From an uncultured Alphaproteobacteria bacterium (GTDB lineage: Bacteria > Pseudomonadota > Alphaproteobacteria > HIMB59 > GCA-002718135), in the NCBI GenBank assembly GCA_902618015.1, contig CACMYX010000004.1, positions 62,001-126,000 of the forward strand: a stretch of DNA of 64,000 bases, written 5' to 3'. This document shows, piece by piece, positions 25,836-34,231 of this stretch. Position numbers and translations under genes: made by a program. Under the pieces are notes generated by a model. It did no database searches and had not been told where the DNA came from. It was given only the letters and a program-made list of their open reading frames with translations. How positions within the stretch are numbered: position 1 is the stretch's first letter; the number at the start of each line of letters is the position of its first letter.

Positions 25836-26939
25836 TTAGTTACCCATCCACGCTGAGTAACGTTCACTAATTTCTGCACCATTATCTGACCACCATTGTG
25901 GATCATTAACGATTGAAACTTTTAAACGCTCAGGAGTGTTAGGCATATGAGGCATGATATCTACTCCTCCAGGACCCCAAGGCTCATTTGCTTCAATGAT
26001 AGGAATACCAGAAGCTCTCATTGGTCCGTAAGTAATATATTTTGCCTGTTCAGCTTGTGACTCAGGGCTTGAAGCATGCATCATAAAATCAAGAGCTGCT
26101 TCTCTATTAGGAGATCCAGTTGTTAAACATAAATATTCTTGATCTAGAACTTGTCCTTCCCAAATATATTCAAAGTTTTCTCCTTCAGCAAGATTAGCTG
26201 CACCAACACGACCATTGTAAGCAACAGCCATTACAACTTCACCACTTTTTACTAATTCAAGTGGTTGTGAGCCTGCAGACCAAAATACTACATGATCTTT
26301 AATTTTATCCATTACTTCAAAAGCTCTATCAATTGCACCAGTTTGATTTGCAAAAACCGTTGGTACTGCATTTGGTGCAACTCCATCTGCAACTAAAGCT
26401 TTCTGAATAATTCCATCAGCCCAAGTGTGGATACCTCTTTTTCCAGGAAATTTTTCCACGTCAAAGAAGTCAGCCATACTATCAGGTTTTTCTCCTGGGA
26501 AAGCATCTGGGTCATAGAATACTACGTAAGTCCAGAAAATTTGTGGAACACAACAGTCCCAACCAGAATGATAATTTAATCCATTAGCTTCCATATCTTC
26601 AGCAATTGATTCTCCGTCAGGTCCTGGTACACCCATTGATGCGATCTCACTTGAAATATCTTCAAATAATCCCTCATCACAACCAGTAATAGCATCAGAT
26701 GGAAGTACATCAACTAAATCCCAAGTTACGTTTCCACTTTCAACTTGTGCTCTAACTTCACCTAATCCTCCATTGTAGTTTTCAAAAACTATTGAGCCAG
26801 GATCAGAATAAGTATCAGCATAAGCTTTTTGTTGACTTTCTGTATAAGCACCACCCCATGATGCAACCGTTACAGCGCTGGCTGCAAAAGGAGCAAAAAC
26901 AAGTGACACAAATAAGAAGGCTTTTAAAAATTTAGACAT
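25836..26939 (-). CDS. ABC transporter periplasmic binding protein, PotD-like
   Basis: This 367-residue periplasmic binding protein belongs to the spermidine/putrescine family (SBP family 1/PotD-F). The signal peptide is clear: a basic start MSKFLK, a hydrophobic core to about residue 18, and AASA at the cleavage site. The mature protein starts with VTVASWGGAYTESQQ, a typical family N-terminus, and has ESGNVTWDLVDVLPSDA near 68 and AVAYNGRVGAANLAEG near 220. Cysteines near 84 and in a DCCVP motif near 108 could form disulphides. A strong GGAGG ribosome-binding site lies 6-7 bases before the ATG. It is followed by a hairpin, which suits overproduction relative to the permeases. Ligands of related proteins include polyamines and other small amines, so the exact cargo is open. 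Confidence 0.88.
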   Translation of the reverse strand: MSKFLKAFLFVSLVFAPFAASAVTVASWGGAYTESQQKAYADTYSDPGSIVFENYNGGLGEVRAQVESGNVTWDLVDVLPSDAITGCDEGLFEDISSEIASMGVPGPDGESIAEDMEANGLNYHSGWDCCVPQIFWTYVVFYDPDAFPGEKPDSMADFFDVEKFPGKRGIHTWADGIIQKALVADGVAPNAVPTVFANQTGAIDRAFEVMDKIKDHVVFWSAGSQPLELVKSGEVVMAVAYNGRVGAANLAEGENFEYIWEGQVLDQEYLCLTTGSPNREAALDFMMHASSPESQAEQAKYITYGPMRASGIPIIEANEPWGPGGVDIMPHMPNTPERLKVSIVNDPQWWSDNGAEISERYSAWMGN

Positions 26940-26964
26940 ATATATCCTCCTATTTTTAATTATT

Positions 26965-26978
26965 TAATCTTAAGATTA
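26965..26978. promoter_or_regulatory. 14-bp perfect palindrome upstream of the potD-like gene
   Basis: The sequence TAATCTTAAGATTA is fully self-complementary and lies 15 bases upstream of the potD-like ribosome-binding site, inside the 131-base potA-potD spacer, the longest intergenic gap of the window. It has no loop and so suits a dimeric DNA-binding protein better than an RNA hairpin. A chance palindrome in AT-rich DNA is possible. Confidence 0.3.
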
Positions 26979-27070
26979 TGTCCGTAATGATGATGTAATA
27001 ACATGTCGTTAAATGAAAAAAAAGGGGTAAAAGTAAAAAATTTTGGCTAAATATATAGAAAAAAGTAGAA

Positions 27071-28159
27071 TTACAGATCTAATGCTCTAACATCTTCAGA
27101 ATTCCAGCTTAATTTAAGTTCATCACCCTCTTTATGATTAAAACTTCCTTCATTTGGAACCTTGACTATGAACTCATTATTACCACAAACATCAAGCCTA
27201 GCTCTGATGTGGTCGCCTAGGTAAATCAATTCTTCTATCTTTCCTGAAAAATTGTTGGAGTCAGATATTGAGTTGTCTATTGAGACACGTTCTGGTCTTA
27301 TAGATAGTTGAGTTTTTTCTCCAACTTCATTCACATTAATTTTTAATGCTTTCACCATTCCAAAACCACCATCTAATTCAACAGTACATGATGATCCATT
27401 CACTTCCCTAACAACACCATTAAGTGTATTATTTTCACCTATAAATTTTGCAACAAAAGAATTTTCAGGTTTTTCATACAAGATATCAGGTGTAGATAAT
27501 TGTTGCACAACTCCATCATTGAATACTGCAATTCTATTGGACATGGTTAATGCTTCACTTTGATCATGAGTAACATAGACAACTGTTATACCAATCCTAT
27601 CATGAATATGTTTTATTTCGTATTGCATCTGTTCACGTAAATTCTTATCGAGTGCACCTAAAGGCTCATCCATTAATACTAGGCGTGGTTCAAATACCAG
27701 TGCTCTAGCCAAAGCTACTCTTTGTTGTTGCCCACCGGATAATTGAGCTGGGAATCTTGTACCAAAATTACCTAACTCAACCATATCAAGTGCTTTCTGT
27801 ACTTTTTCCTTAATGTCTGGTTTTGAAATTTTTCTCACTTCTAAAGGGAATGATAAATTTTCGGCAACAGTCATGTGAGGAAACAAAGCATAGTTTTGAA
27901 ATACCATTCCAATTTCTCTTTCATAGGGCGGTATTTTACTTATTGGTTTAGTATCTAAAAATATTTCACCATTTGTAGGAGTTTCAAAACCAGCTAACAT
28001 CATCAAAGTTGTTGTTTTACCTGACCCTGATGGACCTAACATTGTTACAAATTCACCCTTAGCAATGTCCAAGTTCAAGTTTTTTACTACTAGTACTTCT
28101 CCATCATAACTTTTATCAATCTTTTCAAATTTAACGAAACTTTGAGATGTGTCATTCAT
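27071..28159 (-). CDS. potA: ABC transporter ATP-binding protein, PotA type
   Basis: The 362-residue cytoplasmic ATPase energises the PotBCD-type importer. Seen: Walker A GPSGSGKTT near residue 43, Q-loop VFQNYALFPH near 87, signature LSGGQQQRVALARAL near 140, Walker B RLVLMDEPLGALD near 161, the switch histidine in YVTHDQSEALTMSN near 197, and a C-terminal TOBE-like domain from about 260. The start is set at the ATG at 28159. A TTG 42 bases upstream would add 14 residues unlike the family and would overlap the predicted -10 box. It is the first gene of the potADBC-dadA operon, with a good sigma-70-like promoter upstream. It is the only ABC ATPase in the window. Confidence 0.92.
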   Translation of the reverse strand: MNDTSQSFVKFEKIDKSYDGEVLVVKNLNLDIAKGEFVTMLGPSGSGKTTTLMMLAGFETPTNGEIFLDTKPISKIPPYEREIGMVFQNYALFPHMTVAENLSFPLEVRKISKPDIKEKVQKALDMVELGNFGTRFPAQLSGGQQQRVALARALVFEPRLVLMDEPLGALDKNLREQMQYEIKHIHDRIGITVVYVTHDQSEALTMSNRIAVFNDGVVQQLSTPDILYEKPENSFVAKFIGENNTLNGVVREVNGSSCTVELDGGFGMVKALKINVNEVGEKTQLSIRPERVSIDNSISDSNNFSGKIEELIYLGDHIRARLDVCGNNEFIVKVPNEGSFNHKEGDELKLSWNSEDVRALDL

Positions 28160-28180
28160 AATATATTTTGTAATGAAGCT

Positions 28181-28209
28181 TGAATAACTGCATGAAAACA
28201 AATAGTCAA
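28181..28209 (-). promoter_or_regulatory. Sigma-70-type promoter of the potADBC-dadA operon
   Basis: On the minus strand: -35 TTGACT at 28204-28209, a 17-base spacer, and -10 TATTCA at 28181-28186. The predicted start is near 28174, 15 bases before the potA ATG. The -35 matches the consensus in five of six positions; the -10 matches in four. No experimental support. Confidence 0.5.
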
Positions 28210-28224
28210 AAGTTAATTTAAAAA

Positions 28225-29088
28225 ATGTTCATATTTGGAGTTATTTTTGCTTTAGTTGCTGGGATTTTGTTTGGCTTAATTGGCCCTACTACAAAAATAG
28301 CATATAATTCTGGCGCATCTGTAGCATTAACCATTTTTTTACGATATGCAGTTGCCTCAATTATTATATTACCTTTTATCCCTTATCAAAAAAATTTATT
28401 AGAAATTTTTAATAAGAACCTAATATACTTTTTATCTATATCAGCGGGTTCTATATTATTAACACTTGGATTATTGACTTCAGTGATATTTATTGAAGTT
28501 AGTTTAACAATTCTTATTTTTTGCCTCTATCCAATATATGTTCTTTTATTTTCTATTATCGTCGATAAAGAAAAAATTTCATTAACTGTAAAGTTTCTCT
28601 TTTTTGTTACATTTTTAGGAATTATTTTAGTTATAGGACCATCTTTTAAAGTCATAAATATAGTAGGCATTCTTTTAGCTTTTCTTGCATCACTGGGATC
28701 AACTAGTATGATTATAGTAAATCAAAAAATGTCTATTAAAGGTATTTCACCAATACCAATTAATATCTTTATAAATGTTTTTAATACTTTTTTCTTCTTT
28801 GTAATATTAAAAATATTTTTTTCTTTAAATTTTAATTTTGATATCAATATTTATCTTTTAATTTTAATTCCTTCGGTATGTTATAGCTTTGCACTTTTAT
28901 CACAATTAATTGCTATCCCAAAGATTGGACAATCATATACTGCTTTATTTTTGTATTTAGAACCAGTGATAGGTGTTCTTGGAGCTGTTTTTTTATTAAA
29001 AGAAAATTTAGAAACTTATCAAATCATTGGTGCTTCGATTGTAATAATAAGTTTGCTATCAGCTTCTTTTATTAGTCATAGAAACTAA
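28225..29088 (+). CDS. EamA/DMT-family membrane transporter
   Basis: This 287-residue integral membrane protein is hydrophobic throughout, with about ten transmembrane segments in two EamA repeats (roughly residues 1-135 and 148-285). Typical family motifs are visible: an N-terminal helix leading into GPTTKIAYNSGAS, and a C-terminal FLYLEPVIGVLGAVFLLKE that matches the conserved end of the second repeat. The family exports amino acids, nucleobases or other metabolites, or imports small compounds, by proton antiport. It is divergent from potA (65-base spacer) and its stop interleaves with that of the M19 gene. The context suggests a role linked to amine or amino-acid turnover, but no substrate can be assigned. 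Confidence 0.8.
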   Translation: MFIFGVIFALVAGILFGLIGPTTKIAYNSGASVALTIFLRYAVASIIILPFIPYQKNLLEIFNKNLIYFLSISAGSILLTLGLLTSVIFIEVSLTILIFCLYPIYVLLFSIIVDKEKISLTVKFLFFVTFLGIILVIGPSFKVINIVGILLAFLASLGSTSMIIVNQKMSIKGISPIPINIFINVFNTFFFFVILKIFFSLNFNFDINIYLLILIPSVCYSFALLSQLIAIPKIGQSYTALFLYLEPVIGVLGAVFLLKENLETYQIIGASIVIISLLSASFISHRN

Positions 29089-30071
29089 AATTGATTTTTC
29101 ATGAAGTTAAACCAATTCTGACCTATTATTTTTGTAGAAACTTTTTCTGGAATATTATTTTCACACATTAAATAAAATAAATTATTTAAGTCACTTGGTT
29201 GCTTATACCAACTTGGTAACTTAGGCCATTTTGGATTTTTATCTTTAGATTCTCCGTAGTCGATATTTTTGGTCCACTTTCCATTCCTCATCCACATAAC
29301 TACATCATCAGGCCAATTTAAACAAAGATCAGAACCTATTCCAATATTGTCTTCACCAATTAGGTTTACTAGCTCCTTAATCATTTCACAAAAATCTTCT
29401 ATAGTACAATCACCTAAATTTTTAAGATGGTAAGGATATAAACTTAACCCAATAAAGCCATTTTTTTTAACAAGTTTTTGTAAAATATCAGTATCAATGT
29501 TTCTTTTAGATTTATGAAAGAAATTTGGGTTAGCATGAGAAATTGCCACAGGTTTATTTGAGAATTCAATAGCATCAAGACAAGTTTGCTTTCCTGCATG
29601 ACTTAAATCTACAATCATGCCAAGTCTATTCATTTCTTCAATTACAGCTTTTCCAAATCGTGAAACACCTGAGTCTTTAGGTTCAAAACATCCTCCAGCA
29701 AGTGGGGTTTGATTATTATAGGTGAGTTGCATAAATCTCACACCTGCTTCATAAAATTTTTCAATTAAAAATATATCATTCGCAATAGGAGCTGAATTTT
29801 GAAAACCAAAAATAATTGCAACTTTATTATTTTTTTTAGCATCCAAAATATCTACGGTAGTTTTTGCGTGAGCAATAATATCATGATGCTCTTTAAAAAG
29901 ATGGTGCCAATAATTTATTTTTTCAAAAGACTCTTCAGTATTTTCCCAATACACTAATGTCGCATGAATTGCAGTTAATCCAGCTTGGTGGGCATTTTCA
30001 AATAATTCCCTATTCCAGTTACAATATTCCAATCCATCAATTAGAAGTATATCTTCACTTATTTTTGACAT
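29085..30071 (-). CDS. M19 (renal/membrane dipeptidase) family protein with altered metal ligands
   Basis: This 328-residue TIM-barrel protein belongs to the M19 dipeptidase family by its C-terminal two thirds: FMQLTYNNQTPLAGGCFE (113-130), VDLSHAGKQTCLDAIEFS with H158, AISHANPNF with H179, and IGIGSDLC with D248. The N-terminal metal motif HxD of M19 enzymes is replaced by IDGLEYCNW (11-19), and the usual bridging glutamate is Q91 in IIFGFQNSAP. Two or three of the normal zinc ligands are therefore missing. There is no signal peptide despite the family name. It is divergent from the unknown 554-residue gene. A hydrolase with a changed metal site, or a non-peptidase function within the amine/osmolyte locus, is likely; I recall similar variants in other alphaproteobacteria but cannot verify it here. 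Confidence 0.72.
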   Translation of the reverse strand: MSKISEDILLIDGLEYCNWNRELFENAHQAGLTAIHATLVYWENTEESFEKINYWHHLFKEHHDIIAHAKTTVDILDAKKNNKVAIIFGFQNSAPIANDIFLIEKFYEAGVRFMQLTYNNQTPLAGGCFEPKDSGVSRFGKAVIEEMNRLGMIVDLSHAGKQTCLDAIEFSNKPVAISHANPNFFHKSKRNIDTDILQKLVKKNGFIGLSLYPYHLKNLGDCTIEDFCEMIKELVNLIGEDNIGIGSDLCLNWPDDVVMWMRNGKWTKNIDYGESKDKNPKWPKLPSWYKQPSDLNNLFYLMCENNIPEKVSTKIIGQNWFNFMKNQF

Positions 30072-30125
30072 AGATTAATACTTCTATTAATGAAAAAACC
30101 AAAATTAACTACAGATATTTAATTA

Positions 30126-31790
30126 ATGTTACAAAAAGTAAGAGAAAACGATAACTACATGAAACTATCAAGAATGGGTTCACGCTATCCTTCTCGCCTT
30201 AGTTTTTCTAGAAGTATGTTAAGAAGATTGATTAACGACAACTGGAAAATACATAAGTCAAAATTTGATTTAGATAAATATGGTTTCGGCACTGTGGTTT
30301 ATGAAATAATTATTAATAAGCAAACTTATTCACTTGTATGTTTCTCTACTTTTCTAGATGATAAGGATAGAAGTGATAGAGTTATCGCCAGTAAATGGGA
30401 TACAGCATATACATTACATGTAGGTAAATTATCTGATCAAGATCTAAATAGATTAAAAAAAACAATTCCTCTTCAAGAATCAGGTCGCAATTCTCCAGAT
30501 GAGTTAATTCTTAGCAGAGCAAATAAAAGTGTAAGATTGTTTCAGTATGTTGTCGATTGTCTTTCAAATGGTAATCAGCCAGATATTTATGAAATAAATA
30601 AAGTTGGGTATTTACTGAGAACTACTGCTGTTTATGGTAGTGGTAAATTTGGATTATCAGATTTTACTAACACAAAAAATACAACTGTTTTCAATCAACC
30701 CTTTAGAGCAGAAATGTTATCAGTTTATTTAATTAGAGAATTTAGTATTGAATTAGTTGAGCATGTTGCAAGGCAAATTAATCCAAAAAAAGCAGTAAAG
30801 TTAGATAGAAAAATTAAACAACATTTAGGTATTGGTAATTCAACAGGTTTAGGTATGGCACCTTTTATCATTAAACATCCAAAGTTGATTAATAAGTGGA
30901 TGAAACAGTACACAAAGACATTAGAAGAAATTTCTCAAATTGAGTTAGATAGTATAATTTTCGAAAAATATAAAAAACTGTTGAATAAAGCTCTTAATTA
31001 TCTTGAGGAAGTAAACACAAGTGATGAATTCCAAATTAATAAAAATAAATTAACTACTGAAGATTTAAAAAAATATATTTTCTATATTAATGACTTAGAT
31101 CTTTCTCAAAAATTTAAATGGTTAGATATTCTAGATTATTGTGATTCAAATTTTAATAATGATACTCAAGAAATTGCAAGAGTACAACTAATTGAATTGT
31201 ACCCTCAAATATCAGAGGAGTTAGCAGAAGATATGGCAGATGAGGAGATAATGGAAATTGATGGGAATCAATCTATCGGAGATTTAAAAAAAATAATCAA
31301 TGATAAATATTCTTGGATAAAAGATATTGATTTTAAGAACAGAGATAGCAATTATTTATTTTGGTATGTTTCAGCAGCAAAGTTAGAACCTAGGCTGGGT
31401 GAAAGATATAATGAGCAAGGAAGTGAATTGGAGCAAAATTTAGGAATTGCAAAAATGGTCAGTGACTTATTTAAGCAAATAAAAAATGTAGATGAAAATC
31501 AATTAATTTGTGAATTTTTATTAGTGCACCCTAAATACAGAGGAATTGTTAAAAGAATTCAATCTTTAAAAAATTACCCTTACTCGGAAGTTCAAGATAA
31601 TGTTCTTGATAGAAAAACAATACCAATTGATATGTTAAGATTTAAATTATCCTTTTTTGGTGCCAATCGTTACGATCCTAAGTCAGACAGATGGTTAAGA
31701 GTAAGTTTTTTTTCTGGAGCTCCTTATTTATCAGACCTAAATAATAAAAATGTTGATGAATGGGGTTTTGCAACAATGAATTCATATTAA
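30126..31790 (+). CDS. Conserved protein of unknown function, first gene of a two-gene module
   Basis: I do not recognise a named domain in this 554-residue protein. It is soluble, with no signal peptide or membrane helix. Arginine-rich N-terminal residues (SRMGSRYPSRLSFSRSMLRR, 15-34) precede ordered segments such as RSDRVIASKWDTAYTL (82-97), LLRTTAVYGSGKFGLSDF (163-180) and HLGIGNSTGLGMAPFIIKHP (233-252), whose glycine-rich loops look like a ligand- or nucleotide-binding site. The C-terminal half is helical and acidic. Such strongly patterned loops suggest an enzyme and not a structural protein. A second start at residue 12 (ATG 30159) is possible. The next gene starts 5 bases after its stop, so the two products probably work together. 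Confidence 0.6.
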   Translation: MLQKVRENDNYMKLSRMGSRYPSRLSFSRSMLRRLINDNWKIHKSKFDLDKYGFGTVVYEIIINKQTYSLVCFSTFLDDKDRSDRVIASKWDTAYTLHVGKLSDQDLNRLKKTIPLQESGRNSPDELILSRANKSVRLFQYVVDCLSNGNQPDIYEINKVGYLLRTTAVYGSGKFGLSDFTNTKNTTVFNQPFRAEMLSVYLIREFSIELVEHVARQINPKKAVKLDRKIKQHLGIGNSTGLGMAPFIIKHPKLINKWMKQYTKTLEEISQIELDSIIFEKYKKLLNKALNYLEEVNTSDEFQINKNKLTTEDLKKYIFYINDLDLSQKFKWLDILDYCDSNFNNDTQEIARVQLIELYPQISEELAEDMADEEIMEIDGNQSIGDLKKIINDKYSWIKDIDFKNRDSNYLFWYVSAAKLEPRLGERYNEQGSELEQNLGIAKMVSDLFKQIKNVDENQLICEFLLVHPKYRGIVKRIQSLKNYPYSEVQDNVLDRKTIPIDMLRFKLSFFGANRYDPKSDRWLRVSFFSGAPYLSDLNNKNVDEWGFATMNSY

Positions 31791-31795
31791 TATCT

Positions 31796-32476
31796 GTGAG
31801 TTACTCTTATTATGAAGTCTACACTAATTCACAGCGAGCTTTTTCAGGATTAGGGTTCACTTATGGATCAGATGAAGACGCTGCATTTATTACAACTTGG
31901 CTTGAAATACTTGGTTTAGACGGAATCAAATTATTAACATTAAAAATTAAAGAATTAGATAACACTTTTAATGCTAGCATAGATCCATCAAATATAAATG
32001 ATGAGTTTGATTGTAAAAATAAGTCTTCATTGATGATAGGGCCAGGATTAATTGATTATTTGATATCAAAAGTAGATAAAAAAGAAAATTTAAAATTAAC
32101 TATAAAAAATTGCAATGATCCCATATTCCTTATACCTTTGCTTTATAAGTATGCAAAAAAAAATATCAATTCACAGTTTTTGATAGATAAAAAAGTTGAT
32201 GCACAAATAACAAATAAAAATATTAGTATTAATAGAGATATTACCTCTACAAATTATCAAAGAAATTTTGATCTTTTACTTACAAAAAATATTTTAAATG
32301 AACAAAAGTTAGATATTAATATTCCATCATCAAATATAAATAATTTGCTATCTGAAGGCATAAATCCTGATAAAGAATCTTGGGATCAAATATCTAAGAT
32401 CGCTTTTAGAACTTTTGTACCTGAGTCAGAGGAATCTAGAGCCAAAGGTGCTGGAGGTGGTGATGCAAATGATTAA
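31796..32476 (+). CDS. DUF3726-like protein, second gene of the unknown two-gene module
   Basis: This protein of about 226 residues resembles DUF3726, a family of unknown function. An N-terminal helical segment (SYSYYEVYTNSQRAFSG, then YGSDEDAAFITTWLEILGLDG near 20-40) and a C-terminal tail (SRAKGAGGGDAND) match what I recall of that family. The start is set at GTG 31796, 5 bases after the upstream stop. An ATG at 31760 lies inside the upstream gene and would add 12 residues unlike the family. Neither start has a clear ribosome-binding site, so translational coupling to the 554-residue protein is likely. There are no membrane segments. Its stop interleaves with that of the DoeA-like gene. Function is unknown. 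Confidence 0.55.
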   Translation: MSYSYYEVYTNSQRAFSGLGFTYGSDEDAAFITTWLEILGLDGIKLLTLKIKELDNTFNASIDPSNINDEFDCKNKSSLMIGPGLIDYLISKVDKKENLKLTIKNCNDPIFLIPLLYKYAKKNINSQFLIDKKVDAQITNKNISINRDITSTNYQRNFDLLLTKNILNEQKLDINIPSSNINNLLSEGINPDKESWDQISKIAFRTFVPESEESRAKGAGGGDAND

Positions 32477-33648
32477 TTTACTAAATGCAAATCTCTTGGG
32501 ACTTGAGTAAGTAACTCGTAACCTCTCTCTGTTACTCTAACTGACTCACTTAGTTCTAATCCCCACGTATCCATCCACATTCCACACATAAGATGAAAAG
32601 TAACATTAGGTTCTAAAAGTGTCTTTTCATTTTTCCGGATACTAAGTGTGTGTTCCCCCCAATCAGGAGGATAACCAATACCAATTGAGTAGCCAGCTCT
32701 TGATTCTTTTTCTAATCCATATTTTTCTAATACTGACCAAAAAGCAACTGCAACATTATGACAACTATTTCCTGGGTTCGTTTGTTCTAAAGCTTTCTCA
32801 ATACCTTCATTTGTTATTTTTAATGTATCCGATATTTTTGGATCAGGTTTACCAACATACACAGTTCTGGATAAGGCACAGTGATAACGATGTTTCACAC
32901 CACCTAATTCAATAATTGTTCCTTCATTATTTCCAAATTTTTTATCACTAGGAGTTAAGTGTGATGCTGATGCTGATCTCCCACTTGCAAGTATTATACC
33001 TAAACCTGAATATTCTCCTCCAATTTGTGTTGTATCATTTCCAGCAATAAGAGTATTTTGAATTTTTCCTGCAACTGTACTTTGTTTTACACCTTCTTTT
33101 ATTGAATCAAATGCTGTTGTCATTCCTGCTTTCACAAGTGTGCCAGCATCTTTCATAAATTTTATTTCATTTTCAGATTTTACATATCTTACCCAATTAA
33201 TTAGAAGATGTGCATTAATAAATTTAGCATTCGTTAAATTATCTTTTAATCTCCTATGATTTTCTGCAGTATAATAATAGCTATCCATTTCGACGCCAAT
33301 ATTTTTACTTGACCAATTTTTGTCTTTAAATAATTTAACTACGTAATCATATGGATGTAATGGTGGTGATTGAATAAGTCGCTCAGGATAACCAAATATA
33401 TTTTCTTCATTTAAAAAAGTTGTAATCCTTGCACCATTCGAATCTTGCTTCCTTCCAAACCAAAATGGTTGATCTTCATCTATAGAAATTATTACTCCTT
33501 GTGGAACATAAAATGACCATCCATCATAGCCAGTTAGATAATTCATATTAGAGGGATCAGTAGTTAATAGAATATCAACACCTCTTTTATTCATAGACTG
33601 TTTTACTTTTGCAATTCTTGAATTAAATTCTTCTTGTGAAAAAATCAT
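32473..33648 (-). CDS. doeA: Ectoine hydrolase, M24 family (DoeA/EutD)
   Basis: This 391-residue M24/creatinase-fold protein opens the ring of ectoine to give N-acetyl-2,4-diaminobutyrate. It matches DoeA/EutD through the N-terminal TDPSNMNYLTGYDGWSFYVP (30-49), WFGRKQDSNGA near 63, IGVEMDSYYYTAENHRR near 117, a C-terminal GIGYPPDWGEHTLSIRK near 324, and SESVRVTERGYELL near 369. The metal ligands of M24 peptidases are largely replaced, as in other DoeA proteins, so it should be a creatinase-like hydrolase and not an aminopeptidase. It is the last gene of the 15-kb catabolic run, 19 bases after soxG, which is far from eutABC but on the same strand. Its stop interleaves with that of the DUF3726-like gene. 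Confidence 0.82.
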   Translation of the reverse strand: MIFSQEEFNSRIAKVKQSMNKRGVDILLTTDPSNMNYLTGYDGWSFYVPQGVIISIDEDQPFWFGRKQDSNGARITTFLNEENIFGYPERLIQSPPLHPYDYVVKLFKDKNWSSKNIGVEMDSYYYTAENHRRLKDNLTNAKFINAHLLINWVRYVKSENEIKFMKDAGTLVKAGMTTAFDSIKEGVKQSTVAGKIQNTLIAGNDTTQIGGEYSGLGIILASGRSASASHLTPSDKKFGNNEGTIIELGGVKHRYHCALSRTVYVGKPDPKISDTLKITNEGIEKALEQTNPGNSCHNVAVAFWSVLEKYGLEKESRAGYSIGIGYPPDWGEHTLSIRKNEKTLLEPNVTFHLMCGMWMDTWGLELSESVRVTERGYELLTQVPRDLHLVN

Positions 33649-33667
33649 AATTTTTTAGATAATCTCT

Positions 33668-34231
33668 TTATCTCTCTAATACTTCATATCCAAACTGATC
33701 TGCTGTTTCAAGAAGGATCTCCCAAATTGATAAGGCAAAACCTCTTGGCATATATAGACAGTAATTATTAGAGGATATTTTAAATAACTTAACACTGACA
33801 TGATGAATGGCTGTGCTAGCAGAAGATAGATCTGGAAATTTTCTAGCTCTTAAATCAATTGGAAGATGTCTATTTAAAAATAATGATGAATTATCTCCTG
33901 TAATTTCAATACCTGTGAAAGCATGAGACAGGTCTAAAATTGTTGCGATTTGCTCACTTATTTCAATTTCTTTATTAAATAACCACCATTTCAAAGGTTC
34001 CATTCTCCATAATGATTTATTTTCAAAAATTATCCCTTTATTAAAACTAGGAATATTTTTAATTTTTAGTTCTTTTGATAGTAAATTATTCATTTCATCA
34101 ATTTTGTCAGGCCAACAAGCAATTTGCAAAATTTCTAAACTTTTTAATTCTTTAAATGTTAGAGATTGTTTCTCACTTGATGAATATTTTCCAACCTTAT
34201 AAATTGTTTCTAGTGCAGAATGTCTATGCAT
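33668..34231 (-). CDS. soxG: Sarcosine oxidase gamma subunit
   Basis: This 187-residue small subunit of heterotetrameric sarcosine oxidase is related to the C-terminal part of T-protein-like folds. Seen: ITGDNSSLFLNRHLPIDLRA near 107 and the C-terminal YCLYMPRGFALSIWEILLET, typical of SoxG. The start is placed at ATG 34231, overlapping the soxA stop by 8 bases with GGAG about 9 bases upstream. An in-frame TTG at 34255 is a weaker choice because it lies inside soxA. It follows soxA in the conserved order soxB-D-A-G. The gamma subunit is needed for assembly and for the tetrahydrofolate-binding part of the complex. Confidence 0.85.
   Translation of the reverse strand: MHRHSALETIYKVGKYSSSEKQSLTFKELKSLEILQIACWPDKIDEMNNLLSKELKIKNIPSFNKGIIFENKSLWRMEPLKWWLFNKEIEISEQIATILDLSHAFTGIEITGDNSSLFLNRHLPIDLRARKFPDLSSASTAIHHVSVKLFKISSNNYCLYMPRGFALSIWEILLETADQFGYEVLER

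Noticed and set aside
28160..28201. TTG start adding 14 residues to PotA
   Set aside because: It overlaps the predicted -10 box and gives an N-terminus unlike the family; ATG 28159 is well placed.
32473..33648. Xaa-Pro aminopeptidase for the M24 protein
   Set aside because: The N-terminal TDPSNMNYLTGYDGWSF and C-terminal GYPPDWGEHTLS blocks are those of ectoine hydrolase and the peptidase metal ligands are not kept.
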